A stretch of DNA of 64,000 nucleotides. Source: JAUNSR01 sp036655355 (GTDB lineage: Bacteria > Bacteroidota > Bacteroidia > Bacteroidales > JAUNSR01). Where the stretch lies: contig JAVVQG010000011.1 in the NCBI GenBank assembly GCA_036655355.1, positions 1 through 64,000 on the forward strand. Reading direction: 5' to 3'. Position numbers and translations under genes: made by a program. The notes beneath the pieces were generated by a model. That model searched no databases, had not been told where the DNA came from, and saw nothing but the letters and a program-made list of their open reading frames with translations. Positions 61,765-64,000 of the stretch are shown piece after piece. Numbering within the stretch: position 1 is the first letter of the stretch; each line of letters begins with the position of its first letter.

Positions 61765-62673
61765 ATGTTAACCAATCGCATCCTCACCCTATTTGTCCTC
61801 TTCACCTTAGGAATAAACTATGTATCAGCGCAATACAAAAGCCCGGATTACTTAAAGTACATCGAACAGTACAAAGAGTTAGCCATACAGCATCACAAGA
61901 AATACAACATTCCGGCAAGCATCACACTAGCACAGGGCTTATTGGAATCGGGTGCCGGAAAAGGGCGTCTGGCAAGGGAGGGAAACAACCATTTCGGTAT
62001 TAAGTGTCATAAATGGGACGGTCGTAAAATCTATCATGACGACGATGCCCGAAACGAGTGTTTCCGTAAATACAGCCACGCAAGAGATTCGTACGATGAT
62101 CATGCTCTGTTTTTGGTGGGAAGCGATCGCTATGCCCGATTATTCAAACTCAATTCGACCGATTACAAAGGGTGGGCCAAGGGACTCCAAACCTGCGGAT
62201 ATGCTACCGATCGCGCCTATGCGAACAAACTGATCAAACTGATCGACGATTATGAGCTTTATAAATACGACAATCCGAAATTCGTTCGTCCCGTTTCAAA
62301 ACCCAAGGGCGGTTTTCCTTCGTGGTATCGGACGCATCAGGTTTATAAATCGAACGAACTGCTCTATGTTGTGGCCAATGCAAACGATACGTATGAGCTG
62401 ATCGGAACCGAATTCGATTTCCGTGCAAAAACGCTTCGTTCATACAATGAAGTGCCAAAAGAGTATCCCCTATCGCAGGGAGACGTAGTTTATCTGGAGA
62501 AGAAAAACAAAAAAATGCCGCGCAAAGGAACGCGTTATCATACGGTAACTGTGGGCGAATCGATGCACGATATCGCACAGCAACATGGGTTGCGTCTTAA
62601 GAACCTTTACAAGATCAACGGCAAATCATTGGATTACATTCCACAGGAGGATGAAATCTTGCGATTAAGATAA
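61765..62673 (+). CDS. Glucosaminidase (GH73-like) with LysM domains
   Basis: 302 residues with a signal peptide (LFVLFTLGINYVSAQYK). The catalytic region (about 33-165) has the family's Glu in ITLAQGLLESGAGKGRLAREGNNHFGIKCH, so it is an endo-beta-N-acetylglucosaminidase acting on peptidoglycan. Two LysM-like modules follow: a divergent one (about 195-250) and a clear C-terminal one (YHTVTVGESMHDIAQQHGL). It likely works in cell-wall remodelling and is located in the periplasm. Its gene is divergent from cdd. Confidence 0.93.
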   Translation: MLTNRILTLFVLFTLGINYVSAQYKSPDYLKYIEQYKELAIQHHKKYNIPASITLAQGLLESGAGKGRLAREGNNHFGIKCHKWDGRKIYHDDDARNECFRKYSHARDSYDDHALFLVGSDRYARLFKLNSTDYKGWAKGLQTCGYATDRAYANKLIKLIDDYELYKYDNPKFVRPVSKPKGGFPSWYRTHQVYKSNELLYVVANANDTYELIGTEFDFRAKTLRSYNEVPKEYPLSQGDVVYLEKKNKKMPRKGTRYHTVTVGESMHDIAQQHGLRLKNLYKINGKSLDYIPQEDEILRLR

Positions 62674-62846
62674 GGTACGACATCCGATTGAAAAAGTTTT
62701 GCAGCATAAATTGCAAATTGGATTTATGTAAGAAATAACTGAAAATAAGCGATAAAAAAGTGTTAAAACCGCCAAAAACAAGCAAGTTTGAAACCCTTTA
62801 ACCCCGCTTTTTTCTAATTAAGGTATTGAAAAACAAATTAAACGAT

Positions 62847-62854
62847 TAACTTTG
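62847..62854 (+). promoter_or_regulatory. -7 box TAACTTTG for ROK kinase gene
   Basis: Exact TAnnTTTG match 29 bases before the ATG. ATTG at 62825-62828 lies 18 bases upstream, near the usual -33 spacing. Confidence 0.62.
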
Positions 62855-62883
62855 CTCGCAAAGAACAAATACTAAAGAACTCT

Positions 62884-63849
62884 ATGATAACCACAAACAA
62901 GCCGTATGCTGTCGGTATTGACATTGGCGGCACAAATACTGTATTCGGAATCGTTGACGCAAGAGGAACCGTTATCGCTAGCGGATCTATCAAGACACAA
63001 AAGTATCTTGACGTAAACGAATACGTGAATGATCTGCACACTGAGCTTTCAAAACTTATTGAAGAAGTGGGTGGTGCTGATAAAATCAAAGGTATCGGTG
63101 TAGGTGCGCCAAATGGAAACTACTATACCGGAAACATTGAATTCGCTCCAAACCTTCCTTGGAAAGGGGTGATTCAGTTATCAAAAATGTTGACTCAGAA
63201 ATTCGGTATCCCGGTTAATCTTACAAACGACGCGAATGCGGCGGCTATCGGTGAGATGACTTACGGAGCTGCACGTGGTATGAAAGATTTCATCATGATT
63301 ACCTTGGGTACTGGTGTTGGTAGCGGTATCGTTATCAACGGTCAGGTAGTTTACGGTCATGACGGTTTTGCCGGTGAGCTTGGTCACGTGATTGTCAACA
63401 AAAACGGACGCACTTGTGGTTGCGGTCGTAAAGGTTGTCTTGAGACTTATGCTTCTGCTACAGGTGTGGCACGTACGGCTCGTGAATTCCTTGAAACTCG
63501 TCCGGATGCAAGCCTACTTCGTCAGATCCCAAGCAACGAGATCACATCGAAAGATGTTTACGAAGCAGCTGTTGCCGGTGATAAACTTGCTCAGGAGATC
63601 TTCCAGTTCACAGGAAAAACGCTGGGTGAGGCATTTGCTGATTTCGTAGCATTCTCTGCTCCTGAAGCAATCATCCTTTTCGGAGGTCTATCACGCGCAG
63701 GAGACATGATCATGAATCCGATCATGGATGCGATGGAAGCAAACTTGCTGAACATCTGGAAAGGTAAAATCAAAGTTCTTTTCTCTGAACTTAAAGAGAG
63801 TGACGCAGCTGTATTGGGCGCAAGCGCATTGGGCTGGGAAACTAAATAA
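62884..63849 (+). CDS. ROK family glucokinase
   Basis: 321-residue sugar kinase. The phosphate loop GIDIGGTNTVFGI, the ROK signature TLGTGVGSGIVINGQVVYGHDGFAGELGH, and the zinc motif CGCGRKGCLET are present. No N-terminal helix-turn-helix is present, so it is an enzyme (glucokinase type) rather than a repressor. It likely phosphorylates glucose or related hexoses for glycolysis. A strong terminator follows, shared with the next convergent gene. Confidence 0.94.
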   Translation: MITTNKPYAVGIDIGGTNTVFGIVDARGTVIASGSIKTQKYLDVNEYVNDLHTELSKLIEEVGGADKIKGIGVGAPNGNYYTGNIEFAPNLPWKGVIQLSKMLTQKFGIPVNLTNDANAAAIGEMTYGAARGMKDFIMITLGTGVGSGIVINGQVVYGHDGFAGELGHVIVNKNGRTCGCGRKGCLETYASATGVARTAREFLETRPDASLLRQIPSNEITSKDVYEAAVAGDKLAQEIFQFTGKTLGEAFADFVAFSAPEAIILFGGLSRAGDMIMNPIMDAMEANLLNIWKGKIKVLFSELKESDAAVLGASALGWETK

Positions 63850-63873
63850 TAAATACTTTTTCAAAACAAAAAT

Positions 63874-63912
63874 AAGGCTGTCTAAAACGAAATGTTTTAG
63901 ACAGCCTTTTTT
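63874..63912. terminator. Terminator after ROK gene
   Basis: Fifteen-bp stem AAGGCTGTCTAAAAC (63874-63888) / GTTTTAGACAGCCTT (63894-63908) followed by T residues. Its stem shares AGGCTGTC with the terminator at 33141 and the half-stem at 62-70. Confidence 0.94.
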
Positions 63913-64000
63913 ATTTATTCCAAACGGGTCGGTTATCACGAATTGTGGATGCCGAGAGAATCGTGCAAAGATTAATGACGTTCCGTCTGAGCATCAACTC
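63911..64000 (-). CDS. C-terminal end of unidentified gene (partial)
   Basis: From the right window edge the minus strand is open for 29 codons (ELMLRRNVINLCTILSAS..., ending PVWNK) and stops with TAA at 63911-63913, exactly at the terminator. The other two minus frames stop early. I do not recognise the protein; the call rests on the open frame and its position against the terminator. Confidence 0.4.
   Translation of the reverse strand, partial: ELMLRRNVINLCTILSASTIRDNRPVWNK

Overview
The window is chromosomal DNA from a member of the phylum Bacteroidota, almost certainly order Bacteroidales. Evidence: a SusC/SusD pair with an STN-type SusC, FecR anti-sigma factor and ECF sigma factor; homologues of the type IX secretion regulators PorX and PorW/SprE; the gene order hpt-adk-obg-pgeF; families largely confined to the phylum (DUF5686, DUF4831, Imm17-like); many lipoproteins; and upstream regions that lack Shine-Dalgarno motifs but carry the Bacteroides-type -7 box TAnnTTTG. 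The genus cannot be decided from the sequence. I see no rRNA, tRNA, prophage or CRISPR array. The only hint of a mobile element is an insertion-sequence-like end at the extreme left edge.

Layout. 1-441: a possible IS end and a candidate minus-strand small RNA. 442-10103: a GH20 hexosaminidase, then a close-packed plus-strand block: aroA, a small Cys-rich membrane protein, a metal ABC permease, a PorW-like TPR lipoprotein and porX, the last two overlapping by 4 bases. 10104-15613: two tandem-repeat arrays, a CPBP protease, a DUF5686 outer-membrane protein, arsC, tsaE and an Imm17-like protein. 15722-24329: an M16 peptidase lipoprotein and a three-gene RND efflux operon. 24479-34572: a VOC protein, a BACON-like lipoprotein, the minus-strand housekeeping run hpt-adk-obg-pgeF, two POT peptide transporters and an MFS transporter. 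34708-45722: nnr, DUF4831, an AGCS symporter, an OmpH/Skp-like protein, pepD, a TonB siderophore-type receptor and a large lipoprotein. 45792-53399: a nutrient-uptake locus of sigma factor, FecR, SusC, SusD and an accessory lipoprotein. 53711-64000: a secreted EEP-family protein, an OmpP1/FadL porin, yhhQ-queF, eno, dnaX, cdd, a LysM glucosaminidase, a ROK glucokinase and the end of an unidentified convergent gene.

Functional picture: a saccharolytic and peptide-using anaerobe. Hexosaminidase, SusCD, POT transporters, PepD, M16 peptidase and AGCS symporter fit import of glycans, peptides and amino acids.

Most interesting points: (1) a short leader before yhhQ-queF fits a preQ1-I riboswitch, with P1, a 12-base loop ending in C, an A-rich tail and a 4-bp pseudoknot that ends 5 bases before the ATG; (2) several unrelated intergenic arrays built from 18-23 bp partly palindromic units; (3) a porW-porX overlap that couples the PorW-like lipoprotein to the response regulator; (4) a candidate small RNA at the left edge.
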